From positions 248,001 to 312,000 of the forward strand of contig JAOALD010000003.1 of assembly GCA_025153755.1 (NCBI GenBank): a DNA stretch of 64,000 nt, given 5' to 3'. Origin of the DNA: SAR92 clade bacterium H921 (lineage in GTDB: Bacteria; Pseudomonadota; Gammaproteobacteria; Pseudomonadales; Porticoccaceae). Each line of letters begins with the position of its first letter. The stretch's first letter is position 1. Position numbers and translations under genes: made by a program. The notes under the pieces are model-generated. The model was not told where the DNA came from, ran no database searches, and was given only the letters and a program-made list of their open reading frames with translations. Shown here piece by piece: positions 18,432 to 27,906 of the stretch.

Positions 18432-18779
18432 TCAGTCCTTTGGGAATTGAGTTTTCACAGCGAGCAGCGCTTGATACAAGCCACCATCGGTGCTGAGGTT
18501 CCCGGTTGATATGTCGTGAAAAAGGAGGTCTAGCTGCTCCCCGATGTCGGGGTATGCCATGACGCGATTTTGCTGATATGTTAGGTCGGGCATTGACCCT
18601 ACTGAAACCCGGACAACAGCACCCAGCTCCTCGATGTAGCGATCGCCATCCATGTCGGTTGGTGCCATCGCAGGATTAGTGCCTATATAAGGCAACCAAT
18701 CGGGCTCCCCAGCCATTCCTGACTGGGGGCCCAGTGTCACCTGCTCGGTGTCGTGATCGTACTTTACAAATAAATCCAT
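18432..18779 (-). CDS. Tail-associated phage protein of unknown function
   Basis: 115 residues. A C-terminal segment reading YPDIGEQLDLLFHDISTG is a motif common in small proteins encoded just after tail-fibre or tip genes. It lies between the tip protein and endolysin genes with 1-3 bp gaps, so it is co-translated. No enzymatic motif is seen. Confidence 0.65.
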   Translation of the reverse strand: MDLFVKYDHDTEQVTLGPQSGMAGEPDWLPYIGTNPAMAPTDMDGDRYIEELGAVVRVSVGSMPDLTYQQNRVMAYPDIGEQLDLLFHDISTGNLSTDGGLYQALLAVKTQFPKD

Positions 18780-18781
18780 AA

Positions 18782-21700
18782 TTACCTCAAAGACATCATG
18801 ATGCCGGACACGTTATAGATCCGGTCGTTGACCCAATTTTGACTCGGTTGTGAGTTGGGGATTGCTCCGCTGCCAATTTGATTGAATAGTCGTACCTTCA
18901 CTTGACAGTCCACCGAGTATTGGGTGGCTTCATTGAGTGCGCCGTTGATCGCAAACTGATACGGGTCATAGTCAAAAGGCGACCGGAAAAAGAACTCATT
19001 CACCAGCGTATAGCCCGAAACAGGTGCAGGGGTGATTGCGTAGCGGCCCGCAGTGCTTAGGATTGGACCAATACCGCTGATACTATCTGCAAAATACGAC
19101 ATAGTGGTTGTATCAGTGGCTGCGTCATATATGGTATACCACACCTGCCCCAGCGTTCTTGGATTGCCGCCGCTTGCATACGGTGAGTCCTGCAGCACCG
19201 TCCCTGTTTGTATAAAAACATTCCCGGGGACTGTGAGCTGCCCAGTTGCTCCAAACCATGAATTGGGTCCAAAATACAGCGGGTTTGAGATAACGCCCGT
19301 GTTTGTACTTGCTGGCGCTGGGTCATTGACCCGCATCCAGAGCTCCAATTTATACACGTCATCGTTCTCAAACACGCCCCAGCCAGTCGCCGAGAAATAT
19401 GGCTTCCGCAAAATATCGGCGCTGCCAGACGCCGGGATCGTTCCTTCAAAAATTGTGAAACTCGTCGACGCCGTCAGAGACGGGATGGTCTGCGTTGTTT
19501 GCTTTCTAAAGGGGATGAGCGTATTCACGTCACCGCGTATCGAGCTCACATACAGATTGTCGGCTTCCACGTTTGTGAAATCGAGCGTCCCGCCCGAGAT
19601 AGTCCCAGCTGACAGGCTGCCCGTGACAATCCGCGAACCGTTGATCGTCGTTGTGTCAGTCTGAATGGCTGCAGCTACCTGCGCAGCTGTTTGCAGATCT
19701 GAGACGTCCGGGATGGCGCTACTCAAAGCAAAGCCGCTGTCGTTCGTCAGGTCCGAAATGTTTTTACCTGACAAACTGATCCGAGCGGCGTTGATGGTCC
19801 CCGTGGTAATACGAGCACCGTCGATCACCGTGGTGTCGGCTTCGAGTGCTGCAGTGACTTGCGCAGCTGTTTGCAGCCCAGTGGTTAGACCGTCGGCGTA
19901 GGTCTGCGCTGCTGCCTGTGCAGCTGTGACATCAGCCGTCGATGCGAGCCCAGAAATGTCAGGAATATCAGCCGGGACAGCGAACGCATCATTATTGAGC
20001 TCTGAGGCATCGAGTCCTGAGATGCTGATTCGTGCAGCCAAAATGGTGCCCGTGGTAATTCGGGCGCCATCAATGACCGTTGTGTCAGCTTCGATTGCGG
20101 CTGTAACATCCGCAGCTGTCTGCAGGTTTGTCGTGAGACCATCGGCATATAGTTCAGCAGCTGACTGCAATGCCGCGCCCTGCACTGTTGTGACGTAGCC
20201 CGCGAGATCTCCGTTTGCGACATACCCTGACAAGTCAATCCCACTGACTGCCGTGGCCACTTCGGTCCCGGTGGCGAACTCACTGTCGTTTTCGAGCTCT
20301 GAGATATTAAGGCCTGAAATTGAAACACGCGCAGCCTCAATGGTTCCCGTGGTTACCCGGGAGCCATCAATCACTGTAGAATTTGCATCGACAGCTGTGC
20401 TCACAGCGAGTGAGGACTTCAGGTTTGTGTCGAGTGCGTCTGCATAGGTTTCAGCAGCAGCCTGCGCGGCGTTTGCTTCAGCTTGTGTGATGAAGCCTGT
20501 GAGGTCCGGCAGATCAGTGGCTTCGAGATACGATGAAAAGTCCAGCGCGGCGACAGCGGCAGCGGCAGCAGCTGCATCAGTCACAGCCTGAGCAGCAACA
20601 ACAGCGGCTGCGTCTGCTGCTGCTTGAGCGGCCACTGCTGCGGCGTCGAGATTTGTCCCGGCTGTTAGCGTGCCAATATTGACCACCACTACATCCGAGA
20701 ACTTGCCGACCGTGTTGCGATAGCGTGCTGCTATGTTGTACAGCTGCACATCCTGCAGCCCGGTGATTGTGTGCGACAGTGATTCCGCTGGAAGTATTGC
20801 CCAGACATAGACAGTCTCGGCGTTTAATTTGTAGCCGATTTCAACGTAATCGATCGCGGAGGTTCCGGTTTCAATTTCATCCCATGTCACAGTCGCTTCC
20901 GTGAGAGCCGTTCCGTCATCGTTTAGCAGAGTGGCTGTCGATGCGGTGACGTTTTGCATCACAGCAGGCTGATCGAAAAGGCTGGGAGTCATGTTCAGGG
21001 TCACGGCCTCAGCGGCCTCGTCGCCCACACTCCACGGATAAATCGTCGCGTCATAGATCTGCGCCTTCACTGTGACAGTGAGGTCAGCATTCATTGAGGT
21101 CTCGCGAACCCGGTAGAGTTTGTTGACAATATCGAGCGCATCATTTGACACTGTTATGACATCACCGCATTCCAAAGCCATCGCCTGCGGCTGCGTTTTA
21201 AAAGTCACATATTCTTGTGACCGAGATTCGCGGACCGCAAACTCAGCCATGTCACGCGCTTGATAAAAGTCGGTGACACCTATCAGCTCAAACTCCGAGT
21301 GTAGATCCTCATCGTTGTCGGCGGCCTTGTAGGCAACATGCAGAGCACTGTGTGCTGCTGGCCAGCTGACAGTGTCGTCCTGATAGCCTTTATTTTCGTT
21401 CGGGAACTTTACAGTCACCCGGTTTGTTCTTTTCGAGCGATCAGCCCATCCGAGGTTGACACCTCCGAGGATGTTGTCGTCGTTGAAGGTCATCACCGAC
21501 GTGCCCTCTTCCTCCATTAGCAGCTTGTATTTACCATTGACGAAAGGGAGTGAGCCTTTCATTGTCTTCAGAATCTCGGCGCTGTTGTCGATCGTTGAGT
21601 TGTCGGATTCGAGGACGAGGTTTGTGGTGTAGCGTTTACGATTGCCCGATGGCTGCCCCACTCTATAGTCGGGATATAACCCGCCCGGTGGCACCTCAAC

Positions 21701-22525
21701 CATTTGGCCCAATATCTGCACATAAATCGTTTCCGATTCTGTGGCGACTGGAGCATCTGGGAGGCTGACACTCGTGTCACATGAATTTGCCGCTGCGATA
21801 AATGACGAAATATCAATATCTGCCAGCGCGAGCTCTCTGCCATAGTCGGCCAGAAGGTAATCGAGCAAACACAGCGCAGGGTTGTCTGACCACGACTTGA
21901 CCGTCGGATCATTGAGGTGCGTGCGAGGGTCCCAGACTTTCAGTCCTTGGACCTCAGCAGTGACATTCGGCTCGCCTTGATACTCTGGTTTCTCATCGTG
22001 GTAATAAAAGCGCGACCAGCTCCATGCAAGGCCCTCGCCTTTCATGCTTGCATCCACATCCGAGGTCTGCGCGCTCAATGCTGAGAACATCGTTTGGTTG
22101 GGGTTCCCGTGGTTTGTGAGGATACGGGCCCACGCCTTTGACCCATTTGCAAAGCGAGTGTGACTGGTTTTGTCGCCGTCGATTTTGTAGTTGCCAATCG
22201 AGTGGACTGGACCCTGACACCAGACGTCGAGTCTATGCAGGAAAACCTTTTTTTTGCTAGTTCCGAGCTGACTTTCCCTAAAGTGAATATACGCAGAATC
22301 CCATCCCGATGACTGGGCCATCGGATAATTGGAGACTCCTTTCCATGCGTTGTCCGTGCCGATGCGGCGTTTTCCGTAGACCATTTTGATTGGATTCGAC
22401 CCGCCCTCTTTGGCGATCATCATCCCGCCCTGCTTGCCCTGCATCTTTGCCTGCATTTTCTTCATCATCGCAGCAGCACCGACGACGACGGCAACTACTG
22501 CCGCAATTACCCATCCAATGATCAT
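18782..22525 (-). CDS. Tail tip / host-specificity protein (lambda gpJ-like)
   Basis: 1247 residues. It opens with a membrane-like helix (WVIAAVVAVVVGAAAM), continues into a gpJ-type region (IKMVYGKRRIGTDNAW; FRESQLGTSKKKVFLHRLDVWCQGPV), has a fibronectin-like part near residues 520-620, and a long Ala-rich coiled region. Residues about 680-970 contain four copies of a unit with T-x-I-D-G-[AS]-R-[IV]-T-T-G-T-I. The C-terminus is a distinct beta-rich domain, probably the receptor contact. It would sit at the tail end and determine host range. Confidence 0.85.
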   Translation of the reverse strand: MIIGWVIAAVVAVVVGAAAMMKKMQAKMQGKQGGMMIAKEGGSNPIKMVYGKRRIGTDNAWKGVSNYPMAQSSGWDSAYIHFRESQLGTSKKKVFLHRLDVWCQGPVHSIGNYKIDGDKTSHTRFANGSKAWARILTNHGNPNQTMFSALSAQTSDVDASMKGEGLAWSWSRFYYHDEKPEYQGEPNVTAEVQGLKVWDPRTHLNDPTVKSWSDNPALCLLDYLLADYGRELALADIDISSFIAAANSCDTSVSLPDAPVATESETIYVQILGQMVEVPPGGLYPDYRVGQPSGNRKRYTTNLVLESDNSTIDNSAEILKTMKGSLPFVNGKYKLLMEEEGTSVMTFNDDNILGGVNLGWADRSKRTNRVTVKFPNENKGYQDDTVSWPAAHSALHVAYKAADNDEDLHSEFELIGVTDFYQARDMAEFAVRESRSQEYVTFKTQPQAMALECGDVITVSNDALDIVNKLYRVRETSMNADLTVTVKAQIYDATIYPWSVGDEAAEAVTLNMTPSLFDQPAVMQNVTASTATLLNDDGTALTEATVTWDEIETGTSAIDYVEIGYKLNAETVYVWAILPAESLSHTITGLQDVQLYNIAARYRNTVGKFSDVVVVNIGTLTAGTNLDAAAVAAQAAADAAAVVAAQAVTDAAAAAAAVAALDFSSYLEATDLPDLTGFITQAEANAAQAAAETYADALDTNLKSSLAVSTAVDANSTVIDGSRVTTGTIEAARVSISGLNISELENDSEFATGTEVATAVSGIDLSGYVANGDLAGYVTTVQGAALQSAAELYADGLTTNLQTAADVTAAIEADTTVIDGARITTGTILAARISISGLDASELNNDAFAVPADIPDISGLASTADVTAAQAAAQTYADGLTTGLQTAAQVTAALEADTTVIDGARITTGTINAARISLSGKNISDLTNDSGFALSSAIPDVSDLQTAAQVAAAIQTDTTTINGSRIVTGSLSAGTISGGTLDFTNVEADNLYVSSIRGDVNTLIPFRKQTTQTIPSLTASTSFTIFEGTIPASGSADILRKPYFSATGWGVFENDDVYKLELWMRVNDPAPASTNTGVISNPLYFGPNSWFGATGQLTVPGNVFIQTGTVLQDSPYASGGNPRTLGQVWYTIYDAATDTTTMSYFADSISGIGPILSTAGRYAITPAPVSGYTLVNEFFFRSPFDYDPYQFAINGALNEATQYSVDCQVKVRLFNQIGSGAIPNSQPSQNWVNDRIYNVSGIMMSLR
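19560..20480 (-). repeat. Fourfold coding repeat in the tail tip gene
   Basis: Units of about 60-75 codons, each ending in a version of DTTVIDGARITTGTI followed by AARISISGLN and SELNND. They encode a shaft of alternating coiled coil and short beta turns, and are a likely site of recombination between related phages. Confidence 0.7.
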
Positions 22526-22534
22526 GGTGATTCC

Positions 22535-23077
22535 TTATTTTTTACCCCAGCCGATGTTGCTCATTTCGTCGTGGGCGTATTTGAAAAAACGGTCGCCAGC
22601 ATAGAGATCCTGCTGCAACCTGTCTGAGCTGTATCGCCCGGACATTTGATTGAAGCTCGCCCAGTGGCTCGTGAGTTTGATTGTTAGATTCGAGGAACGT
22701 CCGTTCTCTCGGACGCTGAAACTGTCGAGCGTTCCTTTGTATAAAATAACGGGATCACCCTGAATAACTCCATCAACCAAAACGGCCAGCTTGATGACTG
22801 CGCTCAGTCCGCGATAGTTTCCTGCGGCGTAGGCCTTGGCCAGAGTGTTCGTGACGTTGCTCAGCTCGAGGCTGTACGTTGCGAGGTTGAGCTCTTGGGT
22901 CTGGTCGATGTTTGCAAATTTGACCAGCAATCCATTCGAGAGGTAGGTGGAAGTGCCGACGGTCAGGTCATAGCCGTGGTTGGTGTAGTGCTGACCGACT
23001 GGCAGGTCCACCAGAAATGCGTATTCAAAATGGTCGGCATTGAGCGCGTTGAGAAACGCTGTCGAGAATGTCTGCAT
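22535..23077 (-). CDS. Minor tail protein (tail tip module)
   Basis: 180 residues; the start overlaps the stop of the previous gene as TGATG. FEYAFLVDLPVGQHYTNHG and the C-terminal HWASFNQMSGRYSSDRLQQ resemble minor tail proteins encoded just before gpJ in lambda-like and gene-transfer-agent-like clusters (DUF2163-like position and length). It probably connects tail tube and tip. Confidence 0.65.
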   Translation of the reverse strand: MQTFSTAFLNALNADHFEYAFLVDLPVGQHYTNHGYDLTVGTSTYLSNGLLVKFANIDQTQELNLATYSLELSNVTNTLAKAYAAGNYRGLSAVIKLAVLVDGVIQGDPVILYKGTLDSFSVRENGRSSNLTIKLTSHWASFNQMSGRYSSDRLQQDLYAGDRFFKYAHDEMSNIGWGKK

Positions 23078-23547
23078 CAGAGCCGCTCCATCACATCAAC
23101 CTCAAATCGGACCAGACCGTCCCGGCCATATTCGATCGACTGGATGTCGCTTTTTAAACTCACCCGCATATAGACCGGGTCAATCTCGGGTGTGCCACCT
23201 GCCACCAGCTTTGGTGGATAGTCGCCACCATCACTCGCGCACATGTAGACTTTGGTGTGTGTGTCATAGGTGTAATATTCACCGACACCCCCGGCAGCCG
23301 TTCCGAATACTGGGATCTTGATATAAAACAACCCGGACATCCCGGCTTGCTCCATTAAAAATGCGTGGATCGGCGCAAACTGCGTCCGGGTCATCGGTGG
23401 ATAAACCAAAGTCGCCTCGAATCTCTGGCCTCCGATTTTGCGTGTTAGGATCTTTCCCGACAGCGACTCCGAGCTGAGAGTTTTCACTTTGGATGTGATT
23501 CTGAAGGAGACCGGGTCGGGATAGATTGGGAGTAATGGTGCAGGCAT
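23077..23547 (-). CDS. Minor tail protein
   Basis: 156 residues from the ATG at 23547, which follows AAGGAG by 7 bases; an upstream in-frame extension would run through a hairpin and is rejected. The stretch FEATLVYPPMTRTQFAPIHAFL is typical of small tail proteins that precede the tip. It may help assemble the tip complex. Confidence 0.65.
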   Translation of the reverse strand: MPAPLLPIYPDPVSFRITSKVKTLSSESLSGKILTRKIGGQRFEATLVYPPMTRTQFAPIHAFLMEQAGMSGLFYIKIPVFGTAAGGVGEYYTYDTHTKVYMCASDGGDYPPKLVAGGTPEIDPVYMRVSLKSDIQSIEYGRDGLVRFEVDVMERL

Positions 23548-23570
23548 TGTGTGCTCCTTGTTTAGGGTAT

Positions 23571-23588
23571 GGGGCCCCGGAGGGCCCC
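23571..23588 (-). terminator. UCCG-tetraloop hairpin before the minor tail gene
   Basis: On the transcribed strand GGGGCCC-UCCG-GGGCCCC sits just upstream of the ribosome-binding site at 23547. No U-run follows, so it is more likely an RNA-stability or processing element, or a weak terminator, than a full terminator. It belongs to a repeated family in this prophage. Confidence 0.6.
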
Positions 23589-23600
23589 TCGTTTTTGATA

Positions 23601-24134
23601 TTAAGTATCTCGAGGACTGATGGTTATATGGACGTTGGCATAGGGATAGAGACCGTCTGCCCATGGGTATTTAGACCCACTTTTAAGTCCATAGAGTTTG
23701 AAGCTGTCGATCTTAAAATATTGACCTATAAAGTCTCGCCACCATGGAGCTTCTCGCAACATTATGTGAGCATTCCTGCCATCGCTTAATGTTGTGAAGG
23801 CAGGGACCAGCGACACGACAAGATAGCCGTGCTGTATGACGACGCGTTTCAGGTCTTCCATGACATTGCGCAAACACTCAGGCTCGATGTGCTCGAGTAC
23901 ATCCAGACAGACAACAAAGTCGCAGGGGTCGGGCGTCATACTTATTTTAGAAATGGCAGGGTCATACTCATGCACGGTGTACCCCTGCAGTTCTGGGGCA
24001 TTCTTTAATGTGCCCTTTCCTGCACCATAATCGAGGAGCTCCCTGCTGCCACTCTCTATGAGTAGCGGTAAGACGCAAGGGGTCAGCAAATGTGACGTAG
24101 TACCCCAGCCTGTGTGAGTGTGTTGGTGTTCCAT
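23601..24134 (-). CDS. SAM-dependent methyltransferase within the tail operon
   Basis: 177 residues from the ATG at 24134 (an upstream TTG lacks support). LLDYGAGKGTLKNA is the SAM-binding loop and CDFVVCLDVLEHIEPECL the acidic and post-II motif of class I methyltransferases. No DNA methyltransferase catalytic motif (such as DPPY or PC) is seen, so a small-molecule, sugar or protein acceptor is likelier. It lies between tape measure and tail tip genes, an unusual place. Confidence 0.75.
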   Translation of the reverse strand: MEHQHTHTGWGTTSHLLTPCVLPLLIESGSRELLDYGAGKGTLKNAPELQGYTVHEYDPAISKISMTPDPCDFVVCLDVLEHIEPECLRNVMEDLKRVVIQHGYLVVSLVPAFTTLSDGRNAHIMLREAPWWRDFIGQYFKIDSFKLYGLKSGSKYPWADGLYPYANVHITISPRDT

Positions 24135-24214
24135 TATGGTTAAATAGTTAGCTGTTATTAGTAGGGAGGTGTGCAATTTAGAACTCCTAAAGCGGGCCAA
24201 ATAGTTGCAGCTGT

Positions 24215-26722
24215 TTAAAACGGAGAGTTTTGTGCTGATTCGTTGTAAATTTCTCGAATCATGCCTTCAAATTGTCCGCGATTATTTCGCAGCATTGCCT
24301 CGACGCTGTCGGCGTCTGCGCCATTCACGTTGAAGTTGAGCGTCGGATTGTTGGTGACGTTGTTGCTGCTGCTGTTTTGGTTTGCCAAGAATTGCGACAT
24401 GTCTTTGTTCAGGCGCTTATCGACCACACGCTCACCAGACTCGAGCAAATAGGTGCCCGTTCGTGGTACGTTGTCAATGCCATCATGAAACTGCGCGAGG
24501 GCCGCTCCTTTGGCGACTGCTGTCGTGGCAATAATACCTGCGGACGCTGGGATGGAGTTTGCACCAAATGACGCGAGCGATGCCATTGCAGCAGCCGGAG
24601 CCATTGCGGCCGCCATCGTCGTTCCTGCAGCGACAGTCGTTGCGATACTGGTTGCGATTCCAGCCATTTCCATTGCTTTCATCAGAGCCAGCTGGACCAG
24701 ATAGCTGACACCCATTTCGACAAACGAACTGATCACCTTGTCGAGGATCATGGTCCCGATCTCTTTTAAGCCGTCAGTGACTGAGGTTGTGCCCTTGACG
24801 ATCGAGGAGAACACGTTGGAGATAGGTTTGACCATGCTCTCGAAGGCGCCGCGCATCCCTTCGGCTGCGGTCTGCATGTTGGCCAGCTGCTCTGGCGTGA
24901 AGTCTTCAGGCAACCCAGTGCCCGCGAGACCACCAGCGCCGTCACCCATTCCACCGATGCCTCCCTCCTCTTCTTCTCCCGGGGTGAACACCTCGGGAAC
25001 AAAAATAGAATCTGTGAACGTGTTGGCTTTTTGCTCCAGTGCATCGAGCTCGGCCTGCATCGTCTTGATTTTTAAGATGGCGCCTGACGTGTCGATCGTG
25101 AACTCGATCGGTGTGGAGTCGTCGAGGAATGGGATCTTGTTGTAGATTTCAAGCAGAGCATTGACCTTTTCCAGAGACTCTCTGATCAGATCATTCAAAA
25201 TCTCGATAACTTTCACCCGGAACTTGTCAGCCCCGATTTTCATTTTGAGCCACATCTTGGCGATGGAGTCGGTGGTGTTCTGGGCGAACACTTCAACATG
25301 ACCCGCCATATTTCTCAGCGCGTTCATTGTGGAGCCAACCAGATTGCGCCAGCCCACCATGAGCTCGTCGATGTTTTGAACGACCTTATAAATGCCGACG
25401 GCTAATGCGGCGAGGCCAAGAACGATCCAAGTGATGGGGTTTGCTAACATTGCGAGAGTGAGTCCCATCATGGCCGATGTCAGGGCGACAATGCCGCCAA
25501 TAACAATGGCACCGCCGATCGTCATTAATACGATTGCGAGCTCATCAAATGCTGGGGCCATGAATCGAAGGATCGGTTCGATTGCCTTCATGAAACTCGT
25601 GGCAGTCTGCGTCATCGATCGAAACAGGTCATTGATACCGTTCTCGGCGACTATCATCTGCAGCTCTTCTAGCTGAGAATTAAACAGCAGCAGGTCGCCA
25701 TTAAGACTGTCCATCTGGGTGGCAGCCATGCGCTCGGCAGCAAATCGGGCTTGGTCCAGCTTTTGCTTGAGCTGGTCAGCACCGAGGAGTCCCTCGTTCA
25801 TGAACTGCATCATCGAGGAGCCAGCGCGTCGACCGAAGATCGCGATCATGTCCTCTTCATTGCCGCCTGCGGCCTTCAGGTCCTTCAGGATTTCAACAAG
25901 GTTGCGAATCTTACCCTCAGCGGTCCGGGTGTGGACGCCTAGTTTGCGCAGAGCTTTTGTTTGCGTTGTCATCTGCCCGGTTGATTCGGCCAGCATTTTC
26001 TCAGTCAGACTGCCTGTCGACGATAACGATGCGAACGTGGCTCGCAGCGAGATGCCTGCCTTCGATCCTTTTATGCCTGCGTTGGCCATAGCGCCCAGCA
26101 GCGAGGCTGTCTGCTCTATAGACATACCAAAGGCGCGAGCGGATGGCGCAGCGTCTGACATAGCTGTCGCGAGGTCCGTGAGGTTTGTGTTCGATTTGGC
26201 AGTTGTTACAGCGAGAACGTCAGCAGCACGCTGCAGATCGTCTGTGCTCATGCCCATGCCCTTCATGATGTTGGTCATGAAATCGGCGGTATTTTGGACG
26301 GAGGTTTTTGTCGCAGCTGCGAGGTTGAGTGTGGGTCGCAATGCTGCATTAATTTCGGTGATGTTCAATCCGGCCTGAGCCAAAAAGGTTCCCGCCTCGG
26401 CGGTCTGTGTTGCTGTGAACTTGGTTGCTTTTGCAGCAGCACGCATGGACTGTGAGAGCGCGTTGATCTCTTTCGTGGTCGCGCCCGTCTTTGCCTTTAC
26501 GTCCTGCAGTGCTTCAGTAAAATTCGCGTATGTCTTGGCTGATTTGATAAATATGGCGCCCGCTGCGACACCGACTGCAGCAAATGCAGCGGTTGCCTTT
26601 TTTGCGCTTTTCATCATGGAGCCGAACGACTTGTCCGCAGACTTCGAGGCTCGCTCGAGGTCCTTGCGAAATCTTGCACTGTTTGCAACCAAATCAACAG
26701 AGAGTCTGCTGATTGTGGCCAT
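24215..26722 (-). CDS. Tail tape measure protein
   Basis: 835 residues. The N-terminal 350 residues match the phage tape-measure core (FTEALQDVKAKTGATTKEI; AGTFLAQAGLNITEINAAL; SMSIEQTASLLGAMANAG-type). Strongly hydrophobic segments around 390-450 (LAIVLMTIGGAIVIGGIVAL) are probable membrane-inserting parts. At roughly 1.5 angstrom per residue a tail of about 125 nm is predicted. Its presence shows a long-tailed virion rather than a T7-like podovirus. Confidence 0.92.
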   Translation of the reverse strand: MATISRLSVDLVANSARFRKDLERASKSADKSFGSMMKSAKKATAAFAAVGVAAGAIFIKSAKTYANFTEALQDVKAKTGATTKEINALSQSMRAAAKATKFTATQTAEAGTFLAQAGLNITEINAALRPTLNLAAATKTSVQNTADFMTNIMKGMGMSTDDLQRAADVLAVTTAKSNTNLTDLATAMSDAAPSARAFGMSIEQTASLLGAMANAGIKGSKAGISLRATFASLSSTGSLTEKMLAESTGQMTTQTKALRKLGVHTRTAEGKIRNLVEILKDLKAAGGNEEDMIAIFGRRAGSSMMQFMNEGLLGADQLKQKLDQARFAAERMAATQMDSLNGDLLLFNSQLEELQMIVAENGINDLFRSMTQTATSFMKAIEPILRFMAPAFDELAIVLMTIGGAIVIGGIVALTSAMMGLTLAMLANPITWIVLGLAALAVGIYKVVQNIDELMVGWRNLVGSTMNALRNMAGHVEVFAQNTTDSIAKMWLKMKIGADKFRVKVIEILNDLIRESLEKVNALLEIYNKIPFLDDSTPIEFTIDTSGAILKIKTMQAELDALEQKANTFTDSIFVPEVFTPGEEEEGGIGGMGDGAGGLAGTGLPEDFTPEQLANMQTAAEGMRGAFESMVKPISNVFSSIVKGTTSVTDGLKEIGTMILDKVISSFVEMGVSYLVQLALMKAMEMAGIATSIATTVAAGTTMAAAMAPAAAMASLASFGANSIPASAGIIATTAVAKGAALAQFHDGIDNVPRTGTYLLESGERVVDKRLNKDMSQFLANQNSSSNNVTNNPTLNFNVNGADADSVEAMLRNNRGQFEGMIREIYNESAQNSPF

Positions 26723-26732
26723 TGTTTTTACC

Positions 26733-27227
26733 TTATAGGGTTTTAGAGTTTCTGCGGTTTCGTTTCATCTGGGTCCGCGCAGTTTTTTCGATGTGGACGC
26801 CGAGCAATCGACGGAAGTGCATGAATACGACCTTCTCTTTGCCTTGGATAGCTGGGCGCATGAATGGCTGTGCGGCCATCGTTCGCTTGCCGTGCAGTCC
26901 ATACTCGATGTTGAGGGCTTGGTGACCTGTTAGGCCGTCGCGCCTTTTTGTCGTACCTGCTGAAACCCGGGCGACCATTGCGGCCTTTTTGCTGATCTTG
27001 CGCAGCGTCCGGACGTCACTGGTCGAGGTGAGTTTGATTGTGGACTTCAGGCCCCCGGTCTCACCGACGACCACGTTGTTCAGCACCCGGGTATAAACTG
27101 GGCGCATGGCTTCCTTGCCTGCGGTCTTGAGCGCTTTCTTGTGGAGGTCGTGGTCGAGCGCGTTGAGTGCCTGCTCGAGCTCTTTCAGACCGCTGACCTT
27201 GACGGTCAACATCTTAGGTCTTGCCAT
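26733..27227 (-). CDS. HK97 gp10-family tail completion / tail terminator-related protein
   Basis: 164 residues with the family signature (KVSGLKELEQALNALDHDL; KAGKEAMRPV-like; later IEYGLHGKRTMAAQPFMRPA). It overlaps the end of the gpT-like frame by 14 bp. In other siphophages gp10-like genes usually lie before the major tail protein; here the gene comes after the chaperone and before the tape measure. Confidence 0.75.
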   Translation of the reverse strand: MARPKMLTVKVSGLKELEQALNALDHDLHKKALKTAGKEAMRPVYTRVLNNVVVGETGGLKSTIKLTSTSDVRTLRKISKKAAMVARVSAGTTKRRDGLTGHQALNIEYGLHGKRTMAAQPFMRPAIQGKEKVVFMHFRRLLGVHIEKTARTQMKRNRRNSKTL

Positions 27228-27501
27228 TGGTCTGCTCCGATAGATTTTTAAACATAGCCATCTGGCTCGCCTGCTGCTGCCTGCGGTCGATGTAGCTCAT
27301 TTGTTTTGTTTGGGAATAGATGTGAATGAAGTCAGTCGGTTGGAGAGCTTTCTTGCTGCCAGCGCAGTTGGCCACAGTTGCAGCCAATAGCCCTGCCCTG
27401 TAATCATCTCGGGCGGCTCCGAAGGGTTCAATGGACCAGTAGGCCATCCACTCAGCAAGTTCCTGAGAGGACAACCTGTTTTCCATTTCCCGGACGGTCA
27501 T
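27214..27501 (-). CDS. Tail assembly chaperone, gpT-like frameshift part
   Basis: 95 residues if read from the ATG at 27501. The frame is open upstream to the gpG stop and reads FKFRLAGHLGMTVREMENRL before SSQELAEWMAYWSIEPFG, the lambda gpT-type motif. The protein is therefore probably made mainly as a gpG-T fusion by a -1 frameshift at 27555-27561. It would help coat the tape measure during tail assembly. Confidence 0.85.
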   Translation of the reverse strand: MTVREMENRLSSQELAEWMAYWSIEPFGAARDDYRAGLLAATVANCAGSKKALQPTDFIHIYSQTKQMSYIDRRQQQASQMAMFKNLSEQTNGKT

Positions 27502-27551
27502 CCCGAGGTGGCCCGCAAGTCTAAATTTGAACCTGCGGGTCGGGTCTCGTT

Positions 27552-27887
27552 TCAGTTTTTTTCGAGTTCCTTGACGTCAGCGTCCGACATTCCGGACATG
27601 TTCCGACATATATCGAACAGACGATTGACGACCATTGCGTTTTTCTTGCCGAGCTCTGTCGCGTCGCTGTCTTTGAATACACGCTCCCCAGTCTCATCGC
27701 ATATTGACAGGACCACCAGCCGAGCTCGAAGGTTTTCAAGGTTGGCCGACTGGCCGATTGATGCCTCGAAATGATCACGCTCTCGAGCTGTTAGGCCTCG
27801 GATGCAAATGTCGCCGCCCCATTCCGGGACGGGCACGTTTTGAATGTCGAGGTCGACGGCTTTAAATATTGATTTTCTATCTAGCAT
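27552..27887 (-). CDS. Tail assembly chaperone, gpG-like
   Basis: 111 residues from the ATG at 27887 after GGAG. It reads FKAVDLDIQNVPVPEWGGDI and LTARERDHFEAS, common in gpG-like chaperones of long-tailed phages. It ends in ELEKN and a stop immediately after a perfect -1 slippery heptamer. Confidence 0.85.
   Translation of the reverse strand: MLDRKSIFKAVDLDIQNVPVPEWGGDICIRGLTARERDHFEASIGQSANLENLRARLVVLSICDETGERVFKDSDATELGKKNAMVVNRLFDICRNMSGMSDADVKELEKN
27555..27561 (-). promoter_or_regulatory. Programmed -1 ribosomal frameshift site (A AAA AAC)
   Basis: On the coding strand the zero frame reads GAA AAA AAC TGA. Slipping one base back gives GAA AAA AAA CTG AAA CGA and continues without a stop into the gpT-like frame. 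The heptamer fits X XXY YYZ, sits directly before the gpG stop, and is at the conserved location of the G/GT shift in lambda-like tails. Confidence 0.85.
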
Positions 27888-27906
27888 TTTTGTCTCCAAA
27901 TATTAA

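Noticed and set aside
18782-22525. A diversity-generating retroelement acting on the tail tip gene
   Set aside because: No reverse transcriptase or template/variable repeat pair is visible; the internal repeats are ordinary shaft repeats.
26733-26750. AAACCCTATAAGG on the minus strand as a further phage promoter
   Set aside because: It lies within the last codons of a gene, lacks the conserved GGTCACA part and the CCCTATAG spacing.
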